Positions 1 through 8,507 of a stretch of DNA of 35,937 nucleotides are shown piece by piece. Positions within the stretch are counted from its first letter, which is position 1. Every line of letters starts with the position of its first letter. The notes below the pieces were generated by a model, which saw only the letters and a list, made by a program, of their open reading frames with translations, did not search any database and had not been told where the DNA came from. Where the stretch lies: NCBI GenBank assembly GCA_021107945.1, contig JAIORV010000172.1, positions 1-35,937 on the forward strand, in the 5' to 3' direction. The DNA comes from Vulcanimicrobiota bacterium (GTDB lineage Bacteria > Vulcanimicrobiota > JAJTBE01). The translations under genes and the position numbers were made by a program.

Positions 1-756
1 ACCATGCAAAACAGATAAAATATTTTCATGACATTTTATTGTCATGGGAGTATAGCATCGACAGCAGACTATACAATTTCTTCCGAATGCGGGTTTTCCG
101 TTAACCATTTCTATGTTTTCCATTGGGCATGTTTTTGCGCAAAGTCCGCAACTGATGCAATTTTCACCAACGAAATATTTTTTTGACATATTCACAGTGC
201 CGAATTTCCTGAAAAAGAAGCTAATGATTACGCTAAGGACTGCTCCTATTACCCAGAATTGTGTGTCAACTTTCGTTTTGCCCTCCAGTATCTCTTCTAT
301 GGTCTGCTTCGCTCTCTCTTCCGATTTATTTGCTTTCTCTTCGATACTGCTTTTTGAAGGTTTGGAATTAAAGGGTAATACCGTAAAATTCGAAGGCATG
401 ACAAACGCACGGGAGCGGCGAATCTCGTATCCCTTCTCCTTCATTTTTTCGCTTGCCTGCCCGACGGCGTTGAAATATCCGCCGTTGCATGTAGCTATTA
501 TGAAACATTTTTGCCCTTTTTGGGCAGATGGAATCTTCTCGAAAAATGCATCCATATTTGGGGAATATGAGAAGGCATATATGGGGAAGCCTATCCCGAT
601 ATATTCATATTGGGTGAGATCGGGCAATTCCTGTATGGTTTCTATGGGGAACATTTCCGTGGGCAAGCTCTTCTCTTCGAAATATTTCTTGTAGCACTTA
701 CATACAAATTCCGTGTTACCGGTTCCGCTGAAATAGAATATGGCAATCTTACTCAA
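1..756 (-). CDS. EFR1-family flavodoxin/ferredoxin protein (3' end off window)
   Basis: The protein starts with a flavodoxin-like FMN phosphate loop (YFSGTGNT, residues 8-15) and continues with a flavodoxin domain (GIGFPIYAFSYSP). A hydrophobic stretch follows (about residues 165-180), then ferredoxin motifs near residue 200. The first cluster is canonical (CISCGLCAKTCP). The second begins CIVCCRC, but the next Cys comes eight residues later and the usual CxxxCP is missing. EFR1 proteins (ferredoxin fused to flavodoxin) are thought to carry low-potential electrons in anaerobes; the partner is unknown. The start is TTG at 756, chosen because GGAGGAG lies just upstream and the flavodoxin loop sits at the right distance. 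The frame is still open at base 1 after 252 codons, so the C-terminus is not seen. No gene lies between it and the defence pair transcribed towards it. Confidence 0.85.
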   Translation of the reverse strand, partial: MSKIAIFYFSGTGNTEFVCKCYKKYFEEKSLPTEMFPIETIQELPDLTQYEYIGIGFPIYAFSYSPNMDAFFEKIPSAQKGQKCFIIATCNGGYFNAVGQASEKMKEKGYEIRRSRAFVMPSNFTVLPFNSKPSKSSIEEKANKSEERAKQTIEEILEGKTKVDTQFWVIGAVLSVIISFFFRKFGTVNMSKKYFVGENCISCGLCAKTCPMENIEMVNGKPAFGRNCIVCCRCYTPMTIKCHENILSVLHG

Positions 757-854
757 TGTAGCTCCTCCTTGTGATCATATTTTAAACAAGCGAAAACACG
801 CTTTTTATTTCAGGAGATTTTTTTCTATGAAATGCTAAAAACAACCTTTTATCC

Positions 855-1484
855 CTACTCAAGGCCTCTTAATTTTTCCACCAATAGATGAACTGTGGTT
901 GAGGGATTATCCTTTGCCGGATTTTTATGATCATATTGAGAATACAGTTTGCTTGAATGTCTTATAGCGGTTTCAATTTTATCCTCAAGGAGTTTCAATA
1001 TTTTTTTATCGTTCTTTTCGTATTCTCTTCTAAAATTTTCATCAAATTTCTCTTTAACTTTCTTGAAAAGAACAGACCTGCTCAGGGGGCTGTCACAGTA
1101 GCAAAAGTGCAAATAAAACCATAATTCAAACGATTCGTTGGAATATGCAACACCGATTCCTTCAGACTGAGCGGTCCTGATTGCAGAATTAAAGCATTCA
1201 TCTGTAAATGTTAAGTCGTCCTTGTCAAAAACGCACCATACTTGGTTGTATCTTTCTTTTTTAGCGTTTTTCCGTCTTTTTATCGCCGTATTTACAACCT
1301 GATCCGGTGCCACCGGTTCACAGATAATTTCGATGTTATTCTTTTTTAATTTTATTTTAAACCCATTGAAATAGTTTTTTTCTGTTTCCGTTCCCTGACA
1401 GACAATAAGAAATCTGTTTCTTTGCTCCCTGAACTTCACTCTTCTTTTGTAAGAACGATTGTCCCTATTGTATCTTTTAGACAT
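855..1484 (-). CDS. rloB: RloB-like TOPRIM effector (AbiLii-like)
   Basis: This 209-aa basic protein matches the RloB family, which has a TOPRIM-type fold. Visible marks are the acidic loop QGTETEKNYF (Glu33/Glu35), the metal-binding VFDKDD (Asp87, Asp89), and the RloB signature SNESFELWFYLHF (about residues 115-127). In this family the TOPRIM protein pairs with an AAA ATPase. Lactococcal AbiLi/AbiLii is the named abortive-infection example, and the Rlo name comes from genes linked to restriction-modification loci. By analogy with OLD-family TOPRIM proteins it is probably a metal-dependent nuclease held in check by the ATPase; that is inference. Its ATG overlaps the ATPase stop codon by one base (TAATG), so the two are translationally coupled. 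No restriction-modification genes are visible nearby. Confidence 0.88.
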   Translation of the reverse strand: MSKRYNRDNRSYKRRVKFREQRNRFLIVCQGTETEKNYFNGFKIKLKKNNIEIICEPVAPDQVVNTAIKRRKNAKKERYNQVWCVFDKDDLTFTDECFNSAIRTAQSEGIGVAYSNESFELWFYLHFCYCDSPLSRSVLFKKVKEKFDENFRREYEKNDKKILKLLEDKIETAIRHSSKLYSQYDHKNPAKDNPSTTVHLLVEKLRGLE

Positions 1485-2782
1485 TAATCCATATCACCCG
1501 TCAATCTTCGGAAATCTCCCACGAATGGGATTGCGCCATATTTCCCATGAATATAATCCTTTTCAAATGAAGCATCCTTGCGAACCCTGTATTCGGCAAG
1601 GGAGTATAAATCCGAGGAGCCATACATATCTTTCTCGACAAACCATACCTGATCTCTTCTGAATAACTTTTTAGACAAAAGTGTCGTGTTGTGGGTGTTG
1701 AATATTAGCTGGGCGTTTTTCTTGTTTTCATATGAATTAAATAGCCTGATTATCTCCTGTACGATAATAGGGTGTAAACTTGTATCAAGCTCATCGACAG
1801 CCACTATCTGGCCTTTATGCATAGTATCAAGAATTGGGCCTGACAGATAGAAGAGTTTCTTAGTGCCTTCCGATTCATCATCGAGATTGAATGTTTCTAT
1901 TGATAAACTTTCATTATCTTTATTGTATCTCTTATGGTGTGTATATGTTTCGATGATTTCATTGGTAACTTTTATTTCATCTTCAGATACAATATCCCCC
2001 GCCTTTTTTGCAAAATCTTTTATTATCGGCTTGAGGAAAGGAAATATTTCAACATCTATTTCTTTATGCTCGGTATGAATGTTTTCAATGCCAAGGTCGG
2101 CAATCTTCATAAGCTCAGCTATTTCATTTTCATACTTTTCATTTTTCATCAAGCGAAGAGTAATTGGAGCCAATTGTTCTGGAGACAGACTGCTTATTAC
2201 GTTAAAGCGGGAGAACCATTTTATTATTTTCTGTGATATCTCGCCGTTAAACTGGGCGCAAACCGAGAGGAAAAGGGCGTTCTCCCGGGTTTTTTCACCA
2301 AGTCCTTTTCCTTCCCTGAATCTTGTTTTGTTATACTCTATATGATTACCTTCCCTGATGAACAGTTTTGTCTCCTTGCTTGTTGGGACATAGTAAAGCC
2401 ATTCCGAGTGAACTTTTTCCCTGTCAAGCTCAAATCCGTATCTGTATCTTGTCTCCCCTAATATAAATGACATTTCGAAAGCTGAAGGCTTATTATAGGC
2501 TCCTTCGCTGAGCCTGAAAGGTGTAACGGGAATTTCTTCAGTTGCCTGTGATTCTTTTGATGAATATAAGACATATTTTCCCATAAATCCCATTGCCTTA
2601 AGAAGGTTGCTTTTTCCGCTTGCATTTGCTCCATATATAACACAGCTTTTCAGGAGCCTTCCCGGAAAACCAGGAGATTTAAATGTATTCTCTTCATTTT
2701 CCGTATTAGAGGAGGCGACCATACTTAGTGTTACCCGATCCTTAAAGCATAAGTAGTTCTCAACATTAAATTCTATAAGCAT
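1484..2782 (-). CDS. rloA: AAA ATPase partner of RloB (AbiLi/RloA-like, AAA_21)
   Basis: This 432-aa SMC/ABC-like ATPase of the AAA_15/AAA_21 type has the typical start MLIEFNVENYLCF. The Walker A is GANASGKS (residues 51-58), an ABC-signature-like region is SEGTKKLFYLSGP, and the Walker B is IVAVDELDTSLHP, followed by a FNTHN switch-like motif. It belongs with the RloB-like gene directly downstream (stop and start overlap) and probably senses infection and licenses the effector. The reading frame extends three codons upstream to a GTG at 2791. I chose ATG 2782 because it matches the usual family N-terminus, but neither start has a clear ribosome-binding site. The gene lies between an EFR1 gene and split transketolase, so the pair looks like an inserted module. 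Confidence 0.87.
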   Translation of the reverse strand: MLIEFNVENYLCFKDRVTLSMVASSNTENEENTFKSPGFPGRLLKSCVIYGANASGKSNLLKAMGFMGKYVLYSSKESQATEEIPVTPFRLSEGAYNKPSAFEMSFILGETRYRYGFELDREKVHSEWLYYVPTSKETKLFIREGNHIEYNKTRFREGKGLGEKTRENALFLSVCAQFNGEISQKIIKWFSRFNVISSLSPEQLAPITLRLMKNEKYENEIAELMKIADLGIENIHTEHKEIDVEIFPFLKPIIKDFAKKAGDIVSEDEIKVTNEIIETYTHHKRYNKDNESLSIETFNLDDESEGTKKLFYLSGPILDTMHKGQIVAVDELDTSLHPIIVQEIIRLFNSYENKKNAQLIFNTHNTTLLSKKLFRRDQVWFVEKDMYGSSDLYSLAEYRVRKDASFEKDYIHGKYGAIPFVGDFRRLTGDMD

Positions 2783-2940
2783 ATTATTCACACCATTTAT
2801 TAAAATATGGGACTTATTTAGACATGTTTTTCCGTATTTCCTTTTTAAAAACGAGAATTATGAGAAATTATCTCAAAAAAGGTGTTTTAGAAATAAAAAC
2901 ATCCTTGTATTTTTATCCTCAAAGGCACCTTAAAATATAC

Positions 2941-2979
2941 CGGCAAACCTTGCGACAAATCGGCAAACCTGAAGGTTTG
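2941..2979. repeat. Repeated 10-mer and short hairpin downstream of tktC
   Basis: CGGCAAACCT occurs twice (2941-2950 and 2961-2970). The second copy continues into a perfect 7-bp inverted repeat CAAACCT-GA-AGGTTTG (2964-2979). It lies just past the 3' end of the minus-strand transketolase gene. It could be a transcript-end structure, but there is no U-tract. The rest of the 226-bp gap shows nothing else recognisable. Confidence 0.5.
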
Positions 2980-3008
2980 AGCTACTTATGCTCCGTCCTC
3001 CGTTCCGC

Positions 3009-4022
3009 CTACATTACCTCAATAATCCGCCGGCGTTTTTCTTTTCTTGTTAGTAGTCTTTTCACCGCTGATATTATCGCTTCCGATGACATTCCGTATT
3101 TTTTCATCAACTCACGGGGTTTTCCCGATTCGCCGTATTTATCGGGCATTCCGATGAACTCCTGTGGAACCGGGTGATTCCTTGCCAGGCTCTCTGCAAT
3201 AGCGCCGCCGAGTCCGCCGTTTACCTGATGCTCCTCCGCGCTCACCACCGCTCCGCATTTTCTGGCGCAATATGTGAGGGTCTTATGATCCAGGGGTTTT
3301 ACCGTATGCATATTTATCACCATGCAATGAACCCTCTGTTTCTCCAACTCATTGGCAGCGATGAGGGCTTCATATACAAGGGACCCGTTCGCGACAATAG
3401 CCACGTCGGATCCGTCCCGGAGGATGTTAGCCTTCCCAATTTCAAAAGGCGTATCTTTTGTGGTGATTACCGGAATCTTGTCCCTCCCGAACCTGAGATA
3501 TACGGGACCGGTTATTTTCCCGGCGGCAATTGTCGCTTTCCTCGTCTCCTCGTGGTCACATGGTGCGATTACAGTAAAGCCTGGAAGCGCTCTCATCATC
3601 GCTATATCTTCCATCATCTGGTGAGTCGCTCCGTCGGGTCCCACGGATATTCCCACATGTGTGCCGGACAACTTAACATTTGAATTGTTGTAACCGGCGG
3701 AAACCCTTATCTGATCGAATGACCTGCCGGGAATGAACGCGCCGTATGTGGCGGCATATGGAATTTTGCCAACGAGGGACAATCCGCATGCGACTGCCAC
3801 CATGTTCTGCTCTGCAATGCCCATCTCGTAAAATCGATCCGGGAATTCCTTCTTGAAATATGAGGTCCGGGTGGAATCGGTGAGATCTCCGCATAGAACC
3901 ACAACATTCGGGTTTTCCCTGCCTATCTCCACGAGTCCCTCGCCGTAGCCGTTTCTTGCGGGGGACATTATAATATCGTCGTTATATATATCTTCAACAA
4001 GGTGCATATTTTTATTAAGCAT
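3009..4022 (-). CDS. Transketolase, C-terminal subunit
   Basis: This 337-aa protein is the second half of a split transketolase: the pyrimidine-binding domain and the C-terminal domain. It has the cofactor-activating Glu in MGIAEQNMVA (Glu71), a transketolase-like HVGISVGPDGATHQ segment, and the C-terminal VVSAEEHQVNGGLGG motif. With the N-terminal subunit encoded 28 bp upstream it should form a ThDP enzyme that moves two-carbon ketol units between pentose, triose and hexose phosphates. ATG 4022 is supported by AAGGAGA six bases upstream. Split transketolases are common in anaerobes and archaea. A DXS identity is unlikely because the N-terminal partner is of transketolase type. Confidence 0.93.
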   Translation of the reverse strand: MLNKNMHLVEDIYNDDIIMSPARNGYGEGLVEIGRENPNVVVLCGDLTDSTRTSYFKKEFPDRFYEMGIAEQNMVAVACGLSLVGKIPYAATYGAFIPGRSFDQIRVSAGYNNSNVKLSGTHVGISVGPDGATHQMMEDIAMMRALPGFTVIAPCDHEETRKATIAAGKITGPVYLRFGRDKIPVITTKDTPFEIGKANILRDGSDVAIVANGSLVYEALIAANELEKQRVHCMVINMHTVKPLDHKTLTYCARKCGAVVSAEEHQVNGGLGGAIAESLARNHPVPQEFIGMPDKYGESGKPRELMKKYGMSSEAIISAVKRLLTRKEKRRRIIEVM

Positions 4023-4050
4023 GATTGTCTCCTTAGTATTTACTCATAAT

Positions 4051-4884
4051 TCATTTGTATTTGGCAAGAACCATATTCAGCTCTCCAAGCGCAATCTCAG
4101 CCTGCTCTTTATTTGGGGGTTTACCGTGCCATTCATGGTTGTCTTCCATGAACGAGACTCCTTTTCCCATAATTGTCCGGGCTATTATAACGCTGGTCTT
4201 TCCCTTTACATCCCCCGCCTTATTAAATGTTTCTATAAAATCCCCGATATTATTACCGTCACATCTGAATACCTCGAGACCGAATGCCTTCAGTTTGCCG
4301 CCAAGTCTTTCCAGACAGGACACATCTTCCGTGCGCCCGTCAATCTGGAGGAAGTTTCGATCAATAATGACAGTCAGGTTATCCAGCTTATAACGGGATG
4401 CAATCATAAAAGCTTCCCAGCAGGATCCCTCTTCAAGTTCGCCGTCTCCCATCATACATATAACATTATTGGGATTTCCATCCGATTTCAATCCCATCGC
4501 CATTCCAACCGCCACCGATATTCCCTGCCCCAGGGATCCCGCCGAGACTTCAACGCCGGGTGTGTCCAGCCTGTGGGGATGCCCCTGCAGTCTGGTTCCA
4601 ATCTGCCGAAGTGTTTTCAGCTCCTCCACTGGGAAGAAGCCCGCGTTGGCAAGGGCAACGTATAAGATGGGGCAAACATGTCCGTTTGAAAGGACAAAAC
4701 GGTCTCTTTCCTCCCATTGTGGATTCTCGGGGTCATATTTCATCAGCCCGCCAAAATACAGGGCGGTGAACATATCTGCCGTACCCAGAGGACTTCCTGA
4801 ATGCCCTGATTTTGCGTGTGCGAGCATTTTGATAAGATCGATTCTCATCTCGACTGCCTTTTTTTTAAGTTCCTTTTTTTTCAT
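4051..4884 (-). CDS. Transketolase, N-terminal subunit
   Basis: This 277-aa ThDP-binding half of a split transketolase shows AKSGHSGSPLGTADM (substrate and cofactor pocket His), the GDGELEEGS diphosphate/Mg motif (residues 146-154) with the paired Asn177 (IDRNFLQIDG), and the terminal HEWHGKPP segment. The open frame continues 15 codons upstream, but ATG 4884 fits the family N-terminus (MKKKELKKKAVEMR) and has AAGGGGG seven bases upstream. It is the first gene of a two-gene operon with the C-terminal subunit. No other pentose phosphate genes are in the window. Confidence 0.93.
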   Translation of the reverse strand: MKKKELKKKAVEMRIDLIKMLAHAKSGHSGSPLGTADMFTALYFGGLMKYDPENPQWEERDRFVLSNGHVCPILYVALANAGFFPVEELKTLRQIGTRLQGHPHRLDTPGVEVSAGSLGQGISVAVGMAMGLKSDGNPNNVICMMGDGELEEGSCWEAFMIASRYKLDNLTVIIDRNFLQIDGRTEDVSCLERLGGKLKAFGLEVFRCDGNNIGDFIETFNKAGDVKGKTSVIIARTIMGKGVSFMEDNHEWHGKPPNKEQAEIALGELNMVLAKYK

Positions 4885-5364
4885 ATATACCCCCTTGTGA
4901 AGTGCTAATCTTTCATGACATCTCCTCAACCTCCGATGGGGACTGGATTTCAGAGGTCAGGAGATGTCCCGGGACAAGGTCTTCAAGCTCCGTTGCTTTG
5001 CCTCGGACATCCGGTTTAGAGGTTTTTCAAATATATGGAAGGGGGAAATGAGAAGCGAGAAATGAGAAAAGAATTTCTCAACTCTCGTCTCCCGATTCTC
5101 TTTTCTTATTTCCACCACACCATTAACCTTCAGAATCTGGAAGCCTCTGAAGAGGCTAAGACGGCGTGGTTAAGCCATTCTCTCTCCACCACAATAAATT
5201 GTGGTGTTGTTCTAAAAAACAATTGCTGTGTTGTTCTAAAATTAATAGTTGCATTATTGTCAATGCACTCTAAATATCACATCCATTTCCATATAAATGT
5301 ATATAAAGATTAGTGTGAAGTGGGAGATGGGAAACGTGATCCGTCCTCTGTATTCTTTATTTCC
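4885..5364. other. 480-bp spacer between tktN and the ankyrin lipoprotein gene
   Basis: No convincing gene; the frame at 5035-5313 has only repeat-derived composition. The spacer should hold the tkt promoter near 4885-5000. It also contains a perfect hairpin AGCCTCT-GA-AGAGGCT (5142-5157), a 20-bp palindrome with adjacent direct repeats (listed separately), and text of the dispersed GGGAAACGTGATCC type near 5328-5345, which recurs in other spacers of this window. Confidence 0.6.
5187..5206. repeat. 20-bp perfect palindrome, copy 1
   Basis: CACCACAATAAATTGTGGTG: two 9-bp arms around AA. Its exact reverse complement, with four more matching flanking bases, recurs at 35906-35925. Immediately downstream the 14-mer GTGTTGTTCTAAAA occurs twice with a 24-bp period (5204-5217 and 5228-5241). 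The arrangement resembles a dimeric-repressor operator or a small mobile repeat; no gene starts next to this copy. Confidence 0.75.
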
Positions 5365-6156
5365 TCATTTCCTTGCACCATGCTTTTTAAGTATTTTCAC
5401 CAGTTTTTTTTGTCCAAATTTTTCAGCCATTTTAAGTGGGGTGTCTCCGTTCCGGTCTTTTGCGTCAAGATCCGCTCCCTTTTCTATCAGGGTCTCAACG
5501 GTTTTTTCATATTCTCCTCCCTCATCGATATATTTCGCCTTTATGGCATAATGGAGAGGCGTATGCTCCCACAGGCAGTCGGACTCGTTGATGTCGCATC
5601 CCTGTTCAATGAAAAATTCGGCATTTACCACATTTCCGCGGTAAGCTTCAATATGGAGTGGTGTTCTGCCGGTTGTATCTTTCAATGTAACATCCGCTCC
5701 TTTTGAGACAAGATATTTCACCAATACAATATTATCCGCTCCCCAATGAAGAGGAGACCATTTCTGATCCGTCCTGTCTCTCAGGTTTACATCAGCGCCC
5801 TTTGAAACGAGCATTTCAACAAGTTCAACCGCACCATTCCCCTCAAGCATTATAATATGTATCGGCGCCCTGCCGCTTTTATCTGTCATATTAATTAAAT
5901 CAGGATTTTTATCCAGGAGTCTTTTTGCCTCTTCTACATTATTTTTACCAACGGCCGAATTCAGCTCTTTAAGAGTTTCCATTTTTTCAGGATCCATTTT
6001 TTCCAATTTTTTATTTTTTTCTTTACCTGTTGGGAGGGGTGATTTTGCAGGATTTTTTTCCTTGCCGGGATTATTGCGATTGATCGATGTCTCTGACTCG
6101 ATACAAGAAAATTGAAGTAGAAAAATTAATATAAGTGGTACAATATACTTACTCAT
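5365..6156 (-). CDS. Ankyrin-repeat lipoprotein
   Basis: This 263-aa protein has a type II signal peptide ending in the lipobox LLQFSC (lipidated Cys18), a low-complexity Lys/Pro/Asn linker (about 19-60), and five or so ankyrin repeats from about residue 65 to the end (for example GRAPIHIIMLEGN, GRTPLHIEAYRGN, GDTPLKMAEKFGQ). It is probably a periplasmic or surface-tethered protein-binding module; its partner cannot be told from sequence. ATG 6156 has GGAGC at a usable distance. It diverges from the glycosyltransferase gene across a 91-bp gap that carries a perfect 13-bp inverted repeat, so the two may share regulation. Confidence 0.88.
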   Translation of the reverse strand: MSKYIVPLILIFLLQFSCIESETSINRNNPGKEKNPAKSPLPTGKEKNKKLEKMDPEKMETLKELNSAVGKNNVEEAKRLLDKNPDLINMTDKSGRAPIHIIMLEGNGAVELVEMLVSKGADVNLRDRTDQKWSPLHWGADNIVLVKYLVSKGADVTLKDTTGRTPLHIEAYRGNVVNAEFFIEQGCDINESDCLWEHTPLHYAIKAKYIDEGGEYEKTVETLIEKGADLDAKDRNGDTPLKMAEKFGQKKLVKILKKHGARK

Positions 6157-6180
6157 AAAAACAGTGCTCCTTGAAATTTC

Positions 6181-6223
6181 CTTTTTCCTGTTAATAGGGT
6201 GTGTTTATTATAACAGGAAAAAG
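6181..6223. promoter_or_regulatory. Perfect 13-bp inverted repeat in a divergent promoter gap
   Basis: CTTTTTCCTGTTA (6181-6193) and TAACAGGAAAAAG (6211-6223) are exact reverse complements with a 17-nt loop. The structure lies almost symmetrically, about 25 bp from each of the two divergent start codons. It may be an operator or a leader hairpin. No regulator gene is adjacent. Confidence 0.6.
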
Positions 6224-6247
6224 AGAATATCCACCGTAAAATAGTTT

Positions 6248-8182
6248 ATGGAAAAATCAGAACCCACTAAAAATCATCATAAATTAAAAATTATTGGCAT
6301 AATTCTTGACAAGAGAATTCTTGCAGTGGTGTTCTTGTTCCTTTTTATCGGGGCATTCCTGACACAAAATTATCTTTTCATAAAAAGCGACACGGGTCCC
6401 AGCTCAACCGACAATCATTTTCCCAACGCAATGAATTGGAATGATGTACTGTTTTATAATAGCACTTATGACCTGACAAAGATCCGCTTTCCCCCGGTAT
6501 TGTATTTTACAACACAAACATTCTTTCTGTTGAGGGGAGTTACACTGGAGAGCGCCCGCATTAGTCTTCTTGTTTTTGCAGTCATATTTTTGCTCTCAAT
6601 GTTCGGAATAGGCTATGAATACGGTGGATATTATTCTGGAGCTGCTGTTCTCGCCCTGTCTGCATCATCTCCCCTTCTGATGCAGATCTCGCGATCATAT
6701 CTTCCTGATTTTCCCCAGACTGCAATGACCGCTCTTGCATTTTATCTGCTGATGAAATGCGATTATTTCAAGGACAGGAAATATTCGATCCTTTTTGGCA
6801 TCGCTCTTTCTCTTGCCTTTCTTACAAAATGGTCAACGGCATTCTTCATGTTTATTCCTCTGCTATGGTTTGTAATCCCATGCATATTCAAGTCAACAAA
6901 ATCTTTTTTTTCATTTCTGATTTTTATGATTCCTGCGTCCATAACAGGCGGAGGAATTATTCTATTCTTCAAACTTATTCGCGCCGACGCCCAATGTGGG
7001 TTGTGGTATTTGTATTTCATTCTTATTGTTTTCGTACCGGCAATTCTCACATTTTTCCTATTAAGATACCTGGAGCGAAAAAATGCAACTAAAAAAAATA
7101 CAATTGAAACAAAAATCAGAGAAGAAACAGATGGGGACAGAAATGACGAAATTGAAGCAATAGATAAAACATCATCCAAAAAAATAGAAATAGATGGAGA
7201 AACAAGTAGAAACAAAGACGGCGATATAGCCTGTAAAAACAAAAATCTCACAGAGTCAGGCTTCCGGCAAGTTATTAATATTGCATATATGTGCCTCATT
7301 TTTATTGTTGTTACTATGCCCTGGTATTTCTGGGTGGGACATCACCTGAAAAGACAATTCTTAAGTCATGCTCTAGTTGATAGCAGAAACTATGCACAAA
7401 ATTTTGATGTAATTTATAATATGGTAAAGGGAATGTTTAACTTCGCCCCCGTGCTGATGGGAATAGGCTTCCTGTTTATCCTGATCTGCAGTGGAAACAG
7501 GTATCGACGGTTTATATTACCCGTAAGCCTGGTTTTGACCGCTCTATTAATGGTGAGGGTAGGTTTCCCGGAGGAAAGATATGTATTGGCGCTTATTATT
7601 TTCGAGGCGGCACTTGCCGGATGGTGGATCGCTCATACAAGATGGTTCAGGCCTCTGCTTGCAGGCATGATGATCATACTCTCTATTTGTTCGATGTTCG
7701 CATGGATGGCACTTCCCCGGGAGACTCCCGGGAAAACAAGATACCAATTGTGGAAAATTGAGTTAAATTTTTCCGGATCCCCGCAGAATGATAGTTATGA
7801 TATGAGCGAACTCACAACCTGGGTTCAACCCACACGAAAAGGCAATAAGTGGAAAATGATCGTTTTCAGGTTCAAGGAGTTGCCTTTTGATACTGAGTAT
7901 TTCCAATTAAAAGCGTTAAGTCGTGGCAGAAGACTGGAGTTAATTGAAAACTGGGAAGAAGGCAGGATTGAGATGATGGAAGAGCAGATCGTTCAGATGA
8001 AAGCCGGAAAAATATGGTCTACAAGGAATATTGACTATATTTTTATTTTTTATAAATCCGGGCAATCACCGGATGAAATTACAAAGAAAATACTGGACAT
8101 TTTGCCGGAGAAACCGGAAGAGACGAAGTCCTTCGACCTGGGGAAAGGATATAAAGCTACCGGTATCAGGATGGAGAAATAA
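6248..8182 (+). CDS. GT-C membrane glycosyltransferase (GT39/ArnT-like)
   Basis: This 644-aa polytopic membrane protein has an N-terminal TM segment (about 25-45), then an extracytoplasmic loop with the acidic motif STDNHFPNAMNW typical of GT-C enzymes of the PMT/ArnT type. Many hydrophobic segments follow (about 95-280, 350-370, 395-500), with a soluble C-terminal part. Such enzymes transfer a sugar from a polyprenyl-phosphate donor to lipid or protein on the outer face of the inner membrane. Donor and acceptor are unknown. A Lys/Glu/Asp-rich stretch (about residues 278-340) is inserted in a loop between TM segments and looks cytoplasmic and disordered. ATG 6248 has only a weak ribosome-binding site. 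There are no sugar-pathway neighbours. Confidence 0.8.
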   Translation: MEKSEPTKNHHKLKIIGIILDKRILAVVFLFLFIGAFLTQNYLFIKSDTGPSSTDNHFPNAMNWNDVLFYNSTYDLTKIRFPPVLYFTTQTFFLLRGVTLESARISLLVFAVIFLLSMFGIGYEYGGYYSGAAVLALSASSPLLMQISRSYLPDFPQTAMTALAFYLLMKCDYFKDRKYSILFGIALSLAFLTKWSTAFFMFIPLLWFVIPCIFKSTKSFFSFLIFMIPASITGGGIILFFKLIRADAQCGLWYLYFILIVFVPAILTFFLLRYLERKNATKKNTIETKIREETDGDRNDEIEAIDKTSSKKIEIDGETSRNKDGDIACKNKNLTESGFRQVINIAYMCLIFIVVTMPWYFWVGHHLKRQFLSHALVDSRNYAQNFDVIYNMVKGMFNFAPVLMGIGFLFILICSGNRYRRFILPVSLVLTALLMVRVGFPEERYVLALIIFEAALAGWWIAHTRWFRPLLAGMMIILSICSMFAWMALPRETPGKTRYQLWKIELNFSGSPQNDSYDMSELTTWVQPTRKGNKWKMIVFRFKELPFDTEYFQLKALSRGRRLELIENWEEGRIEMMEEQIVQMKAGKIWSTRNIDYIFIFYKSGQSPDEITKKILDILPEKPEETKSFDLGKGYKATGIRMEK

Positions 8183-8447
8183 AAAAATTACAAGCCAATC
8201 TTCCCTCTTTTCGAGACTTGCTTTCCAATAATTGCAGAAGAAAAGCAACAAGGCTATTCTATGAATACGGGACTATCCGGGATAGTTCAACTGGACTATT
8301 GGGACTATTAATAAAAATAGTTCTTTTGCACATGCAGAATAGGTCATTTGACCAAGTCAGAGATTTCCATATAAGGGAAGAATATTACATAACGGAATGT
8401 ATTTTCCCGCTAACCTGAAATTATGGGGGATAGGCAGGGAAAATTTT

Positions 8448-8482
8448 ATGGGCTACATATAGCTATCTCTCCCAGAGCCCAT
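8448..8482 (+). ncRNA. Candidate structured leader or small RNA before a terminator
   Basis: ATGGGCT (8448-8454) pairs perfectly with AGCCCAT (8476-8482). The same AGCCCAT can instead pair with ATGGGC in the terminator stem just downstream, so two mutually exclusive folds are possible, as in attenuators. The distance from the upstream gene (about 265 bp) suggests either a long 3' UTR or an independent small RNA. No known RNA family is recognised. Confidence 0.3.
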
Positions 8483-8507
8483 GGCCCTGAAATGGGCCTT
8501 TTTTTTT
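8483..8507 (+). terminator. Rho-independent terminator
   Basis: Stem GGCCC (8483-8487) and GGGCC (8494-8498) around TGAAAT, followed by nine T residues (8499-8507). It is oriented to stop plus-strand transcription coming from the glycosyltransferase side. Confidence 0.8.

Noticed and set aside
113-694. 193-codon open frame on the plus strand
   Set aside because: It is antisense to the EFR1-type gene, which has clear flavodoxin and ferredoxin motifs and a ribosome-binding site; the plus frame has neither.
8183-8480. Fluoride or cyclic-di-GMP riboswitch
   Set aside because: The conserved core words of those families are not present; only generic hairpins are seen.
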